This document shows, one piece after another, positions 11,513 to 23,475 of a stretch of DNA of 64,000 bases. The number at the start of each line of letters is the position of its first letter. The stretch's first letter is position 1. The notes beneath the pieces are model-generated. The model was not told where the DNA came from. It was given only the letters and a program-made list of their open reading frames with translations, and searched no databases. This DNA comes from Biscogniauxia marginata (taxonomy: Eukaryota; Ascomycota; Sordariomycetes; Xylariales; Xylariaceae): contig MU404107.1 of assembly GCA_022695795.1 (NCBI GenBank), forward strand, positions 62,001 to 126,000. The letters run 5' to 3'. A program made the position numbers and the translations under genes.

Positions 11513-13811
11513 CTATATATCAATGTCAATAAGCTATATGTACTTATATTGATGTGGGCAGTAGGTACGTGTTAATGTACGTTACCTTCCGGTTCATGCA
11601 TGTAAAAGAAGCTACAACACGACGATTACTAAATTGATATCAATTAGCGTGTTAGATTTGAAGCAGCGTACTTCGTATACATGTAGGGCTTGGCGTTGTA
11701 TGTTGTAGGTAATGATCCTACAAACACGTAGTTCCCAATGCGGCATCAAGCAATAATCATGCCATCTGACTTACCTTGCAACATGTTAGTGCCAGCCATT
11801 GTACCCAGCTTTTGGCGGCGGTGAAACACTCGAGTTGTGATGTAAGATTCATTAAAATATCTGTATGGTCTGCATTTCTCAACACTGTAACATCCCTGTG
11901 ATACGTCAGTTTGACGATAGCTTCCTTCGGTCTTACTCAGTACAGGAGGACTACAGTAGTTCCGCTGCAGAAATTTCCGCCTTTCCACCTTTCCACCCTC
12001 GCCCACCGGCGTTGTGCAGATATCCACTTAAAGTTCTCGGGTGCTCGGCATGATATGTACCTAGTGTTAACCTTGGTCGCCAGGGCTATGCATGATAAAA
12101 CCTATGCACGCGAAGAACTGGAGTCTGTCAAACGACGCAACGGCCAGGTAGATAATAACTGCGGTGGTAATACGGCACTCACCGAGTCGTGCCTCGCCTT
12201 CTATATGACCCTACTACATCATGCTGGGTAAAGGGGTACGAGGTTCATGCGCATATGACGAAAGGTTGGCCTGATTATTAGAAAACCTGGAAGATTGCGT
12301 GGTAGAATAACTCTACATACGGCTCATACGGAGGCTCGTCTAAGAGCAAAGAGTGAGGCTCCTGTATGTCAGAGACGCAAGAGATGCACGACGTCAAACG
12401 TGACAGCGGAACGGCTCACGACCTCTGCTCGGGAGGTTGCAAACACGTCACATAAGGAAACTCAGGCCTAAAGGCAGGTAGCCAGCCAGGTTCCGACTGC
12501 TCGACAACGATCGGGCCCGTGAGCTGAAGTTCTACTAGAAGTTGTTGCTGCTGTGTAACGTGTAGATCACAAACGGACGTGATTTCAGACCGGATAAACT
12601 ATCGTGCTGACCGGGGAGCACCTATACGTGGACGATCTGCCCTCGCCCGAAGCCTTGGCGGGCGCGCCCAAATATCCCGGGCTTACAAGAGTCGGATGTC
12701 TACGCAGAGGGCTGGCGGATCTGCAGGCTGGCGGGCGGAAAGGCAACCGGCAACTTATTCCAGGATCTGTCCCAAATAGGTAGTCCAGCACATCGGGAAG
12801 TGGTTAGCAAGCAGACCGATATGCAATCGATATGGCAGTTTCACATCCTCTCAGGTCTTATAAAGCGGTCTATGACACCTTCAACCAATTTAGCCTTGGT
12901 CGAAGGGATTTCGGAGCTGTTAGATGGCCACCTCCGCCCCAAAGAGCCGGGAGGCGACAGGGCCGTCGGCTTCTCGAACCATCTGATTCGATATAGACGA
13001 GTTCTTTTCCACTGTGACAGAGTATGTCATGGATGTTGAGCAGACCGGTACTGTTCATCCCTACGAAGAAGTGTCATCTGGGCAGCTTGGAAGAGACTTG
13101 GATATTTGATGCAGCCTCGATTGGCTGTCTTGTTGCCCGGTGTATGTATGTGTGAAACGTCGGCTTCGTGGGCAAGGGTTTTCCTTTTCCTTGAACATCG
13201 GTCGAGCCCGCTTCGACGCGGGTGTGGGCGTGGGAAAATGCAGAGGCCTTCTTCAGGGAGGCTGCCGGCCGCAGCCCGCAGCCCGCATTGGTACCTGACT
13301 TTAACTCGAAGCGTATCGAGGCTTTGGCCTTATTGGTGACAAGTCACAATGGGGGCGTTTGTGCACCAGATACATATAGCTGGCGGCTCGCAGCCGTCAC
13401 GCATCAAGCCCGTCCTCCCGGAATTCAATCACAACCTGATATATCAGCCGCTTCACCTACTGGCGACGGTGCCATCTTATAGGGGCGCGTAAGGTACGTG
13501 TATGGGCGACAGCGAATTGCGAGCTGCCACAGGGATCTCTCTCTGACCGACTGGCGGCTTCGACGCCTTTCATTTTCGACCTAAGGTAGGTCGTGATCGG
13601 GCTACATATCCGAGGATGCAGTTTACCTACCAAGCCCCATCTCGCACGGCACAGGCCTGTGAGCAATTTCTGGAATGACTGGGCTCGCGTGAAGGACCTG
13701 GCAGCAGAAGGGAGCGGGCCGCTCATGTAAGGCATCATGCACTCGGCATGGTAGGCTGATCTCGAGGGAGAAGTCCGAGGAGCATGCCCGTAACGCGCTG
13801 TGATGAAGATG

Positions 13812-13920
13812 TGTAGGTATGTAGGAGACAGGTATGTAGGTATGTAGGTAGGTATTTAGCTAGGAGAATTATAGCAATGGAATGGACCTTAGGTACTACT
13901 ACCTAAGGTACCTGCCCCTA
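13812..13920. repeat. dense AGGTATGT / ACCTAAGGTACCT cluster
   Basis: Seven or so copies of GTAGGTATGTAGG-like units at 13812-13857 are followed by TTAGGTACTACTACCTAAGGTACCTG at 13889-13914. The second part is palindromic around AGGTACCT. No gene lies nearby. Confidence 0.65.
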
Positions 13921-15466
13921 GGTGATATCTCTTAAGTGCATACGCTATGCTTATAAGAGGTAGGTAAGAAACTACCGCGCTACGATAACCCGATTTCAGA
14001 TCTACCTACCTCACGCAACCCACAATTTACCTTACAGGTCCGACGACCCGGGAGAAAATATACGCCCTTTCGAAGGACTGCCGCTTATTTAAGCTTCTGA
14101 TTGGATTTTCGGGGTCGCCGTTCATTTTACAGATTCGCACGAGCTGCTTCGGGTATCCCGGTAAGTGCTAAGGCCCAATGGGGAAGATGCGATGCCGTAC
14201 TGAAGCGTTGATACTTTCGAACAGTGGATGCTACGGACGTCAATGGAATCATCACAATCCCAATCACAGTCGGGCCTCCCTACGCCATATGAATCTAGAA
14301 TAGGCGTTAGTGACGCGGCATACAGGTAGTTATTCTGGCTTCCCAGTCCTCGCACTCCCTATGGAGTACGCCACCAGTCCCGGGTTCCTGGGAGATCCCG
14401 CCACAATACTACGCGGACTACCTACCTACCTACCTACAACAACGATGATCACGACAAACAGGCTATCCTAAGCAACCGTATCCTCATCCCCCCGTACTCA
14501 ACTGCCATGGGTGGTAAGCAAGCCAGTGCTCTCGTCAGGACTTTACCCAGGGGTATTTCTGAATTAGATGTTGCATGGGGGATAAGAAATAAGTGAGAAG
14601 GAAACAACATATATCCGCACATTAAAACGAGGTCGCGAGAGTGTATGAAGACCAGTCATGTCACCCACGCTGACGCCAGATCCAACGCCACTCATCTGAC
14701 TACCTACTGCTTAGCCAGATGTTTATAACGTTTCTCCTTTTTTCCTTTTCTCCGACATCTACTCCCAGGGCCCCGGTTTATAGACATGTCCAGGTACGTC
14801 CAGAAGTCGACAAACTACACATGCGAATCCCACACGGTTAGACTCGGTAATTAGATTAAAAGATATTGTTAACCCGGGCAGGTCGATCGGTCGATGATTG
14901 GTATTTGTTTTAGAAATAGAGAAAAAAGTTTTTTTTCAGGTTGTATCAGACTCTCTGAATGCCCACCTGCCTCTCTGGCTGAGATAGCTTCATCCAGCGT
15001 TTTTATCACTTATCACAGGGCAGACGGAGCTTCTCCTTAGAGATATCCAGGCCGCAAGAAGCGTGCGGGATCTCAAGCTCTTCAAATCAACCAACCTACC
15101 TGCATGCATATAACCAACCCTACGGGGTTAAACAAAGTAATTTTCATCCCTTGTTCCTCGCCGGTCTCAGCTAGACCACCCGTCTGAGAAGCCAAGTAGC
15201 CACGCAGCCATGGCTTCCTCACCTGTGCGTCTGCGGCTCAGATAATTCGCTACCTCATATACACGTCATCTATTTAATCCCGTTCGGCCCTACATACAAG
15301 ATAAGTACCTAGTTAGCATGGTCCTAGTTGGGCAATCCGAGCAGCCCTTCGTTTCACCCTCGTCGCTTGATGTCCATTCCAAGCGAATCGTATTCATCAG
15401 CACTTTACATGGCTCGCGTACTACAGAACAGGGTCGACGGCACATGGAAAGGAAATAATAGGAAAC

Positions 15467-15497
15467 TAATAATAACAATAATAACAATAATAACAAT
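15467..15497. repeat. AATAATAAC microsatellite
   Basis: About three tandem copies of a nine-base unit, AATAATAAC, within gene-free DNA. Confidence 0.65.
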
Positions 15498-17077
15498 TTC
15501 AAATATCACATATGATCACCTGGTCCTAATCTGGAGCCTATCAAGTGCCTACTTATATAGATCACTATATGCAAAGTGTGAGACCGGCCTGTATGCGTAT
15601 TTACGTAATGACCGAACGGTATGGTACCACGAAGATTCCAGGGGGGGAGAGGGGAACGTACTTACATGCTGCAAAGACGGGTTATAGGAGATTGTTGAAC
15701 ATCAATGCGGAATTAATATGTGGCCAGGCAGGAACAAGAAGCAGGAAACATCACCCACACAGCTCAGCAGGCAATTCCCCAACTACATGACGCTCAAGCT
15801 ATCATAATCTAACCATTTTAATCCCAACATGTATGTATAAATACGAATATTCTTTAACAGGAGTTAAACGCTTAGGTACATACTTAGATTATACCGTATG
15901 TACATGTGTAGGTACTCTCAACTTTACAATTTTGAAGAAAAGTGCTACCTTATGTGCTCTACATATAAATAATAATTCGAAGTACCTACATAGGCCTTGT
16001 ATAACTGTTGTTAATGTATGGGCCTTTTTAAATGCACGTTTCCTGCTTCTACCCAGACAATGTACTTTAGGTTAAGGGGTAGGTAGGTAAGTAAACGGTT
16101 ACTTGCATCGATCAATGAAATGAAAACCAAAATCAGCATCACTTCAAACTATCTACATACCAGGGACCTCGTAATAAAATAAGCTAACAGTTTTCCCCTC
16201 TTACATACCTAAGGTAAGCACCTAGGTAGGTGGATATTAAGCATATCTAGGTACATACTAGTCACTTCAGAGGTAGGTAAAGGAACCAAAGAATGGCAAG
16301 TAATCCATCCACCTTGCCTACTATATGTACCTCCCTACACACGTATAAGTTAGGGCAGGTAAAGTAGATACACGCCCAACGTATAATCATGACTTCACGT
16401 GGGGACCTTTTCCTGTTCCGAGACTTCCAGTCCTTCTTAATGTCTATTGTAGCCACCATTGCCTCTATCACTCCCCCTTTCTCTCTCTCCACTCTCCACT
16501 CTCCCGTGGTCTACCAATGGAGAGAAACGACGGTATAAAAAAGAAGAGTCGGTGAACAAGAATGAAACAAGAGACGAACAATAACAGATAATGCTGCAGC
16601 AGCAAGGCGAGGAAGGATGGACGCAAAGAGACACGTAAGTTGCTAACCTAGAAGGCCTGCGCTTGGGATACCCCTTAGGACTCGGCGGGAACGGTCTTCC
16701 CACGCAATGACTGGTGAGGCACAATGCCCGAAGGAGCGGCGTAACTCAAGCCAAGAGCGAATCATAGGTGTCGCCAACGAGTGTCATTGGTTAGGGCCTC
16801 ACCGCTGGTTGGACTACCAATGTGCAACAAGACGCTGATGGCATTAGAGTCACCTTGGAAATCAATGCATTCCTGCGGGAGCGATTCGGGATTGGGTGAT
16901 TTGCACGCGAGGCATAGGACGACTTGAGAAGCACGGGTCAATTAATTCTCATTCATCATTGACCGAACCACAAAGCTTTTGTTCGTGGCAAAGTAAGCAC
17001 TATGGATATGCCGTAGACTCCAGATTCCCATGCGGAAAAAGTCAACCCCGTGCCAAATTCCCCCCTTTTCCAAACCT

Positions 17078-18162
17078 TTAGTGACCAGCCAGAGCGTGAG
17101 CCCGGCGACGGTCTCTCTCCTCGGCGATGGTGAGTTTGACACCCTTGCCCTTGGGCAGAGAGATCCAGGGCTTCTCGGAGCCAATAACGAAGACATTGTT
17201 CTCACGAGTGGCGAACGTGTTGTCAATGGCATCCTTGATGTGGACGATGTTGAAACCACCATCGTGTCGCTCACGGTGCGTGATGACACCTACACGACCC
17301 ATGTTGCGACCACCAGTGATCATGGCGATGGAACCAGTGTCGAACTTGACGTAGTCGGTGATCTTGCCGGTGGCCAGGTCAATCTTGACGGTGTCGTTTA
17401 CCTTGATGGCAGGGTCGGGGTAGCGGATGCTGCATAAAACAGTAACATTAGCACGGAGAGAGAGCAGGGTAACATACCAGCCATCAATCGAAGCTCGATA
17501 TTGTTGTCGAAGGATGGTTCAACCAAAGCTTGATCCAACGGCTGAATGATGTCTGACAGAACACTTACGTTCTCGCATCGTGCGTGACCAAGAATGGGAT
17601 TCCGCCCTTGCCCAGCTGAACTCGCTTGACCTTGCCCAGCTTGTACTCGGCCTCCTCGGCCTGGATGCGGTGGACGGTGTATCGGCCCTTGGTGTCGTAG
17701 ACGAGTCGGAAGTTCTCGCCAGTCTTTTCGATGGTGATGACATCCATGAAGCCGGCCGGGTAGGTCAAGTCAGTGCGGACCTTGCCGTCAACCTTGACGA
17801 GGCGCTGCATGAGGATGGCTCTGGTCTCGCGGTAGTTCAGAGCATACTTTAATCGGTTACGGATGAAGATGATGAGGGGCAGGCATTCGCGCTGCTTGTG
17901 CGGACCGGGAGAGGCCTTGGGGGCGTAGACACCCGAGAGCTTGTCGAGAAGCCAGTGAGAGGGAGCGCTCAGACGCTTTTGGTGCTTCTTTCTGTAGAGG
18001 GGAGGTAAGTCAGCCTGGCGTTCGATTTTCGATGCTCGACAGTATGCAAGCTAATATTGCGACGATAACCCTCCCAACCAACATGGGCCTCGAAGCACGT
18101 TTCGCGGGCGTAATTGAAGGGTACGGTTTATAGAGTGCATTTACTTACGGTCCTTTACCCAT
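17078..18162 (-). CDS. rps4: 40S ribosomal protein eS4 (S4)
   Basis: Three exons: 18162-18149 (only 14 nt, encoding MGKGP), 17991-17569 and 17429-17078, giving 262 residues. Yeast has 261 and human 263. It is a small-subunit ribosomal protein that binds rRNA through an S4-like domain followed by central and KOW domains. The N-terminus (MGKGPKKHQKRL, then [16 protein letters not shown]) and the C-terminal part ([11 protein letters not shown], then [17 protein letters not shown]) match the family closely. A tiny first exon with an intron right after the start is common for fungal ribosomal protein genes. Introns are 157 and 139 nt; I looked for snoRNA boxes in them and saw no convincing C/D or H/ACA set. 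Confidence 0.97.
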
Positions 18163-19396
18163 TTTGGCGGTTTAACGATGGTGATGGCTTGGTATCGTTA
18201 AGTCGGAAGGTTGCGCGACTGAGGGCTCAAACTGGGACCTGTGAAAAGTGGAAGGCGAATGGGTTCTCGATTTTTTTTTTTTTGATGCAAGCGAAAACTT
18301 GTGCCCTAGAGCCTGTGCCCTAGGTTAGGTAGGTAGTTGATTTTAGCAAGCGGGTGTGGTCAAAGCGCCATGCAGCTGGTAGCTACCTCCACCAGCTGGT
18401 GACACCCCTACCCAGTTCCGCCTTCGCTTGACCAACCAAATAACATCCATCCCGAACCTTCTTCACGACTATCCAAGGTAGGTAACAAGCAGGTAGGTAA
18501 AGACTTATGAATCTTCATATGTACCTTAGGTACCTACCAACCAGGAAGCTAATAACTGCCATGCAATTAGGACTAGATGTCGATTAACAACCACCTATGT
18601 GACTAAGACATTATAGAGATTCAACTCGGATTATATAACCATTACCATCACAGAAGGAATTAACAGGTAACCGACAATGCCTAGGCTATAACATAAACGA
18701 CAACCCCTTCCCTCTCTCCCTTGATCTTTTGCTCCTATAAGCTCAAAGCTATGTACACCCATCACCAGTTAGATCCTATATATGGACCTAAGTCATATGC
18801 AATCTAGAGGAGTGACGACAGGTTCAACACTAGGTAATACACCACGACGACACATCTCCATGCCTTATTTATCACGAGGTAAGTGTTCTGCCTTCTTACA
18901 GTTTACGGGAACTCTCGATCCCTTTCACTGTTTGCATTTATAGTTATCTCTCTTGTAACTCGATCGCGCAGTATTTTCAACTTCGCATATATGTATACAC
19001 AATAATCTCTGTCTTTTTTCTCGCACTCGGTTCGGTAATGACAGGGGCTCTAGTTTTTTTTTATAAAAAAATCTTTAAGCCGACGATGACCCAACAAAAA
19101 CCACATCTCCTTTGTACGCCACACGAACGTCTCAAAACAAACCTATCTTACGAACCTCATGCCGGTCGGTGTATGGCTGCTTATGCCATCATTTTGAAAT
19201 CAATACTTGTGCACTCATGATCTTTGGTATCTGGATGGGTCGTTCCAGGCTTGGTGTATCGCAGACTACGTCTAGAGTGTTTCCACTGCAAGCCGTGGTC
19301 GCTAATCCTTGCTTTCAGGAACCAATCCATCTTCAGATGTTCAAACTCGGGCCTGTCTTCATATCGCACATCTTTTCCCTAATAGAAGCCAGTGTC
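18163..19396. other. intergenic: rps4 promoter and telobox-protein 3' side
   Basis: No gene seen. It holds a T14 tract at about 18270, a CCCCTACCC element at about 18404-18412, a CCTAGGTTAGGTAGGTAG run at about 18313-18335 and another AGGTA cluster at 18475-18540. The right part is unremarkable. Confidence 0.55.
18403..18412. promoter_or_regulatory. possible HomolE-like element upstream of rps4
   Basis: ACCCCTACCC lies about 240 bases upstream of the eS4 start. Ribosomal protein promoters of fission yeast carry a related box, ACCCTACCCT. The match is short and could be chance. Confidence 0.2.
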
Positions 19397-21010
19397 TCAT
19401 CCAAACCCTCGTTTCTCGGATGACGGTGGCTCGATGGCTTGTGCATCGTCAAGTAAGAGGCGTGAGATGTCCATCTCGCCGATAGCCCCTGGCGGGAAAC
19501 CTCCAGCGGCAGTCTCGGCCCAATACAGACCTGAATGTTGCTGGTATGACTCGCCCGGCTCAACAAAGCTGCTTGATAGGGGCCACTTGGGCATGTCCTC
19601 CTTCGAGCTTGATCTATTGAGGTGGGGTTCGAGCAATGCCGACTTGGAGACGTTAAGTGAATTCTCGATGGCCATGTTGACGGACGGCTCCAACAGATTG
19701 TTGCTCCGACCTGACTCCCTGACCTGCATCGTCGTCCTCTCTGTCCCAGCAAATTTCTCCGGGTACTTGTTACGTAGCCTGTCCCTTAGGTCTGTCGGTT
19801 GTCGGGTGGAGAGGTTGAATCTCGCATCCCTTTGTATCTTGGTCCACTGGGGCCCGTAGAGTTCGAAGCCCTCAAGAATCTCCCGGTCGTCCTGCTCAGA
19901 AAAGGGGCGTCGCTCCCTCCGATGTGATTTTTTAAACGGTCCTTTGATTCCTAGCTCTGCAAGGTCTTCCATCTTCTTGCGGTGCGCCCGACTTTTGCGT
20001 TGCTTCGGCACAGAGTCGGAATCATTCTGCCCGGACTGCAATCTCTCATTTTCTCCTTCTTCCTCTGTTTCATTCAGGATATTTTCCGCCATAAGTCCCT
20101 TCTTCGGCCTTCTTCCAGTCTTCGACTTTGGCTGCGTCTCCGAACTTGTCTCGCCCTTAGCGGCAGAGCTTGCGCGAAGCTCCTCCGGACAGCAGGTGCG
20201 GAATCTGTCTTTCAAGTCTCCAGCGGTCCGCTCATTAAATCTGTACTCGGGATCCTCTAATATGTCGGTCCATCTGCCGACGCCATGCTTGCTCACGCCT
20301 AGGAGCAGGTGATTAGTTTCCTCCTCGGACCACTTCCGTCGCGGTTTGGCAGCTCGTCGCTTGACTTTGCCAGTTGGTGTTCGTTCGGTATCGGGAGGCG
20401 GACTTGGGACGGGCGTGTCTTCCGTTGCGGCCTGGGCCTCCGGGGGTTTAGTGGCGCCCAGAGCTTGTGGAGGTTCGGATCGTGGACGATCATCGAAGGA
20501 TCCGGAAGAGATTGGCGGGAATAAAGCCGCGTTGGAGGGTGGTTCCAGCAGTCCCACTATAATCGGAGGGAACATGTGCTGTTGTGCGGTTGCTTTCTGC
20601 TTCTTGAGGGGCTGCGGCAGCTGAGGAAAGTCCTCCTTCACAGGCCTCTTCTTAGTTGACAGGTCTTCAGCATTGTCGGGTGTGTCATCAAGTATCATAC
20701 GAAGGTCTTGCGAGGAGATGTGGCTTAGCAGCGTACGATCCGCCGTTGCGTAATTAACCGTGTCTTTCCTCGAAGCGGCACTTGCAGAACCGTCGTCACC
20801 CATGGGGTACAGTGACGGGATAGACTGGGAGGCTAGTTGGCTATCGCCCGCCTCTGCTCGCTGGCCGGCATCGGGTTCTAGGGGATGCGGCCGGTCCGAC
20901 GTCTTCGGAAATGGTAAGACCTTGATGGGAGGCAGCTCAGCATGGTGCGGCCGTGGCGTGGCGGTTGATTCGTTCAGAAGATGAATCAGTCGCGGCTCGA
21001 TGGTTGCCAT
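19397..21010 (-). CDS. double-telobox Myb DNA-binding protein (Teb1/Tay1-like)
   Basis: Intronless, 537 residues. I chose the ATG at 21010 (MATIEPRLIHLL). The open frame extends upstream, but only through a TTC-repeat region without a better start. Two Myb/SANT repeats are visible: residues about 222-276 (KPRRKWSEEETNHLLLG ... RTAGDLKDRFR) and about 365-420 (RRERRPFSEQDDREILEG ... QPTDLRDRLRNKYP). Both end in the telobox-type third helix, x-DLKD/RD-R-x-R, known from TRF and Taz1 proteins. Two tandem teloboxes are the mark of fission yeast Teb1 and Yarrowia Tay1, which bind TTAGGG-like DNA at telomeres and/or promoters. The spacer carries basic patches (GRRPKKG, KQRKSRAHRKK) that could serve as nuclear localisation signals. 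The first 210 residues are Pro-rich. The nuclear DNA-binding role is well supported; telomeric versus promoter binding is open. Confidence 0.85.
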   Translation of the reverse strand: MATIEPRLIHLLNESTATPRPHHAELPPIKVLPFPKTSDRPHPLEPDAGQRAEAGDSQLASQSIPSLYPMGDDGSASAASRKDTVNYATADRTLLSHISSQDLRMILDDTPDNAEDLSTKKRPVKEDFPQLPQPLKKQKATAQQHMFPPIIVGLLEPPSNAALFPPISSGSFDDRPRSEPPQALGATKPPEAQAATEDTPVPSPPPDTERTPTGKVKRRAAKPRRKWSEEETNHLLLGVSKHGVGRWTDILEDPEYRFNERTAGDLKDRFRTCCPEELRASSAAKGETSSETQPKSKTGRRPKKGLMAENILNETEEEGENERLQSGQNDSDSVPKQRKSRAHRKKMEDLAELGIKGPFKKSHRRERRPFSEQDDREILEGFELYGPQWTKIQRDARFNLSTRQPTDLRDRLRNKYPEKFAGTERTTMQVRESGRSNNLLEPSVNMAIENSLNVSKSALLEPHLNRSSSKEDMPKWPLSSSFVEPGESYQQHSGLYWAETAAGGFPPGAIGEMDISRLLLDDAQAIEPPSSEKRGFG

Positions 21011-22278
21011 CGTGAATCGACGGGGAGCGGCACAGAGTATAGCATTTGCGAGAAAGGCAACCCAGGGGAACACTTTAAAAACGAGGGAGAAGAAGAAGAA
21101 GAAGAAGAAAAAGGGCAAGAAACTAGCGAAAGACGAGACGAAGACACGGCAGTTTAAAACACCATTGAAGGCTAGTAGAAAGTGGACAGGCAGGTAGATA
21201 AGGTAGATAGATACACAACACGAGAGACGAGAGGTAGAACCAACAGCGACAAGGCCGGCGACCCCCTTTTGTCAAGGAAGAAGACTCGTTCCAATAGTGA
21301 CTGCTCCGCGTGAAGAGCGCAACCGGGCCATACGGTTCAACCTGGGGAAGAGAGAATCAATTGATTTTGTCTCCGGCGTGCCGGACTGGGTTGGGGTTGG
21401 AACGAAGCTTGCAGTTACACAGTACAGCGGCAATTAAGGGAAATGATAACAGGGGGAACTAAAGGTCGAGACCAGTGAAGAGCGGAATTCGAGGCCAGGG
21501 AGATAGCTTTTTAGCTAGATATCTTGACCGGTGGAAGCCGCAGAAAGTCAGGGATTCTCGTTGGAGGTACAAAAGCTGCAGCAGGTTGAAGAGAAAAAAA
21601 AAAAGACCATTTACATTGCGTTGCATGTGATGGATGGGGCAGTGTAGGGGGGTAACATAGGTTGGTAATATTACGCGTACCTCCAGTGCAGAAAACGGGC
21701 TGGCGGGTAACAATTTCGTTACAGAAGGGACCGGGTTTTCTCTGCTCAAACCACCGACCAGGAATTGTACCTGCTATCCATCTCAGGGGTGCATACCTAA
21801 GCGTAGGTACTTTCTGTAGAATAGTATACAGTACATTACATGCAGATGTTAGCGGCGGAGTGATGAACCTGGAAAAAACCGAGGCCAACCAAACGTTAAT
21901 AAGATGTACTGTACTTATGTACCTACATGTAGGTACGTATTAGATAATCCCAGTGCAGACCAATCATGAGTTGCGACTTATAAGAACAAGACTTTTCCTT
22001 CTCTTGGCTCAATTGATCTCCCCTTATGAGCCCCTATAGTACGTACATAAGAATTATATTCCGCATAACCTACCTGGCATTCAGCTCAAGCTTAATTGAA
22101 GCTCACCGCGTGCAACATCAAAGCTACTATAACCTTTTTCATGACTGAAACTAGAACTTGGAGGGATTTCGGACAAATAAGGATACCTAGTAGGTATTGA
22201 TATTGTCTGAATTGATCAATCCCAGATCCGACCTCACAACCTACACAAGATTAAACAAATACCTAAGTACATCTTAGC
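21011..22278. other. intergenic: divergent promoter region
   Basis: Shared upstream region of the telobox gene (-) and the small membrane protein gene (+). A GAA repeat lies at 21088-21110, within the probable leader of the telobox gene. No further coding sequence is seen. Confidence 0.55.
21088..21110. repeat. GAA trinucleotide repeat
   Basis: About seven GAA units, about 80 bases upstream of the telobox-protein start codon; the transcript strand would read (TTC)n. Confidence 0.7.
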
Positions 22279-23155
22279 ATGGCTTCACAACTACCAGCGT
22301 TTCCACGCACCATCTTTACGGTCATTGAGCCAATCTCACTGTAAGCGAATTTCGGAACACCTATCGCTATATCTACCTTGCCCTAAGTACCTACCTACTA
22401 TCTCATTCGAGTTTACTATTTACAATCTCATTCGGATTACCGGGTAACATCTGACTAACGTGCAACCTAGGATCGCTGGCTGTCTCGGGCCCTTCTTCTC
22501 AGCAGACTGGTTCATCGCAAACCAGATCCCCGCCGCCCCCGCCGGCGGCGGAGAGCCTACCTCTGACAACGCCCGCCTCGTCGCGCTGCAGCTAGGCAAT
22601 GCCTACGGCCTACTATTCATGGTGGGCGTAGCGGTGCTATACACGACGAGCGAGCTTAAAGTCGTACGGAACTACCTCGTAGCGTTATGGTCCGTAGACT
22701 GACCTTATACCTACCCAACTCTCCCACGGCCTAGACTACTGCTATACTAACTTGATTGAAATGATCACCAAAAAATAGGATAGCGGATATAGGCCACGTC
22801 GGACTGACGTGCTGGCTGCTCGGGTACGAGAGAACCTTGGATGTCGGCTCCTGGAACGCCATGACCTGGGGCAATATCGGTGCAACTGTAAGTGATATAT
22901 ATATACCTGTAAGGTATCTATCTATATAACATCCTTTGCTTTTCCTCTTTTACCTAGGTACCTAGCTAGGTAGGTATCTACAGAAGAAACGAACGAATGA
23001 TCATAGCATCGCCGCCAATTTGTTTATTGCCGACCTCATGATAACTAACTCGGCCTCTTACTTAGACTTTTCTATGCCTTACCAGGACAGCATATCTACT
23101 CGGCCTCTTTGGCCGTGACCGTCCTGTCGTGGCGCCCTCGAAGAAGGGATCATAG
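22279..23155 (+). CDS. small multi-pass membrane protein, uncharacterised fungal family
   Basis: Four exons: 22279-22340, 22471-22689, 22779-22887 and 23066-23155, giving 159 residues. The second donor (GTCCGT) is weak but needed for frame. Several hydrophobic stretches suggest three or four membrane passes: IEPISLIAGCLGPFF near the start, then AYGLLFMVGVAVLYT, GHVGLTCWLLGY, and FLCLTRTAYLLGLFG at the end. The pattern (FTVIEP-SL, then a central ADIGHVGLT, then SWNAMTWGNIGAT, then TRTAYLLGLFG) recalls a filamentous-fungal family I believe is DUF7704; this is from memory. Function is unknown. Intron 3 contains the motif TACCTAGGTACCTAGCTAGGTAGGTA at 22951-22978. Its 3' end faces the RRM/RGG gene 320 bases away. 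Confidence 0.75.
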
Positions 23156-23475
23156 GGCGTCGGGTCTGCACAAACCACGCAGAACGATGCTCTAGTACTG
23201 CACGTAAAGCCATATTTGTGATCTCTAGGGAGCTTGGATAGATAGCTAGCTAGCTAGATGGCTGCTTGGGCATCCCATCAATTCTTATTTAAAGATCCCC
23301 CCTGAGCCCTGCAAGCGTAACCTTGTCTTGCGGGCGCACCTAGGTATTATTCTACAAAAGCCATTCAAGCCATTCATTAAGCGCAGTTTCTTCTGGTGAA
23401 CACACAAATTCCTGATCCAGCTGACTCCTGGCGTCCTCCGCCCCCTCCCCCCGGGACTGCATCATAAAATTGGAA

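Larger units (their letters stand above)
9202..17077. other. gene-free region of about 7.9 kb
   Basis: I find no conserved-looking protein. Open frames on both strands are short, low in recognisable motifs, and do not join across plausible splice sites. Composition varies, from a GC-richer patch at about 12560-13480 to AT-richer parts around 15400-16100. AGGTA/TACCT motif clusters are dense (about 10918, 11466-11512, 13812-13920, 14418-14437, 16072-16092, 16200-16256). It could hold long regulatory DNA, a non-coding transcript or decayed elements; none is shown by the sequence. Confidence 0.5.

Noticed and set aside
13812..13920. telomere-like or CRISPR-like repeat array
   Set aside because: Units are TAGGTATG/AGGTACCT, not TTAGGG, and have no regular spacers; fungi do not carry CRISPR arrays.
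17430..17568. snoRNA inside the rps4 introns
   Set aside because: I saw no paired C and D boxes or H/ACA arrangement in either intron.
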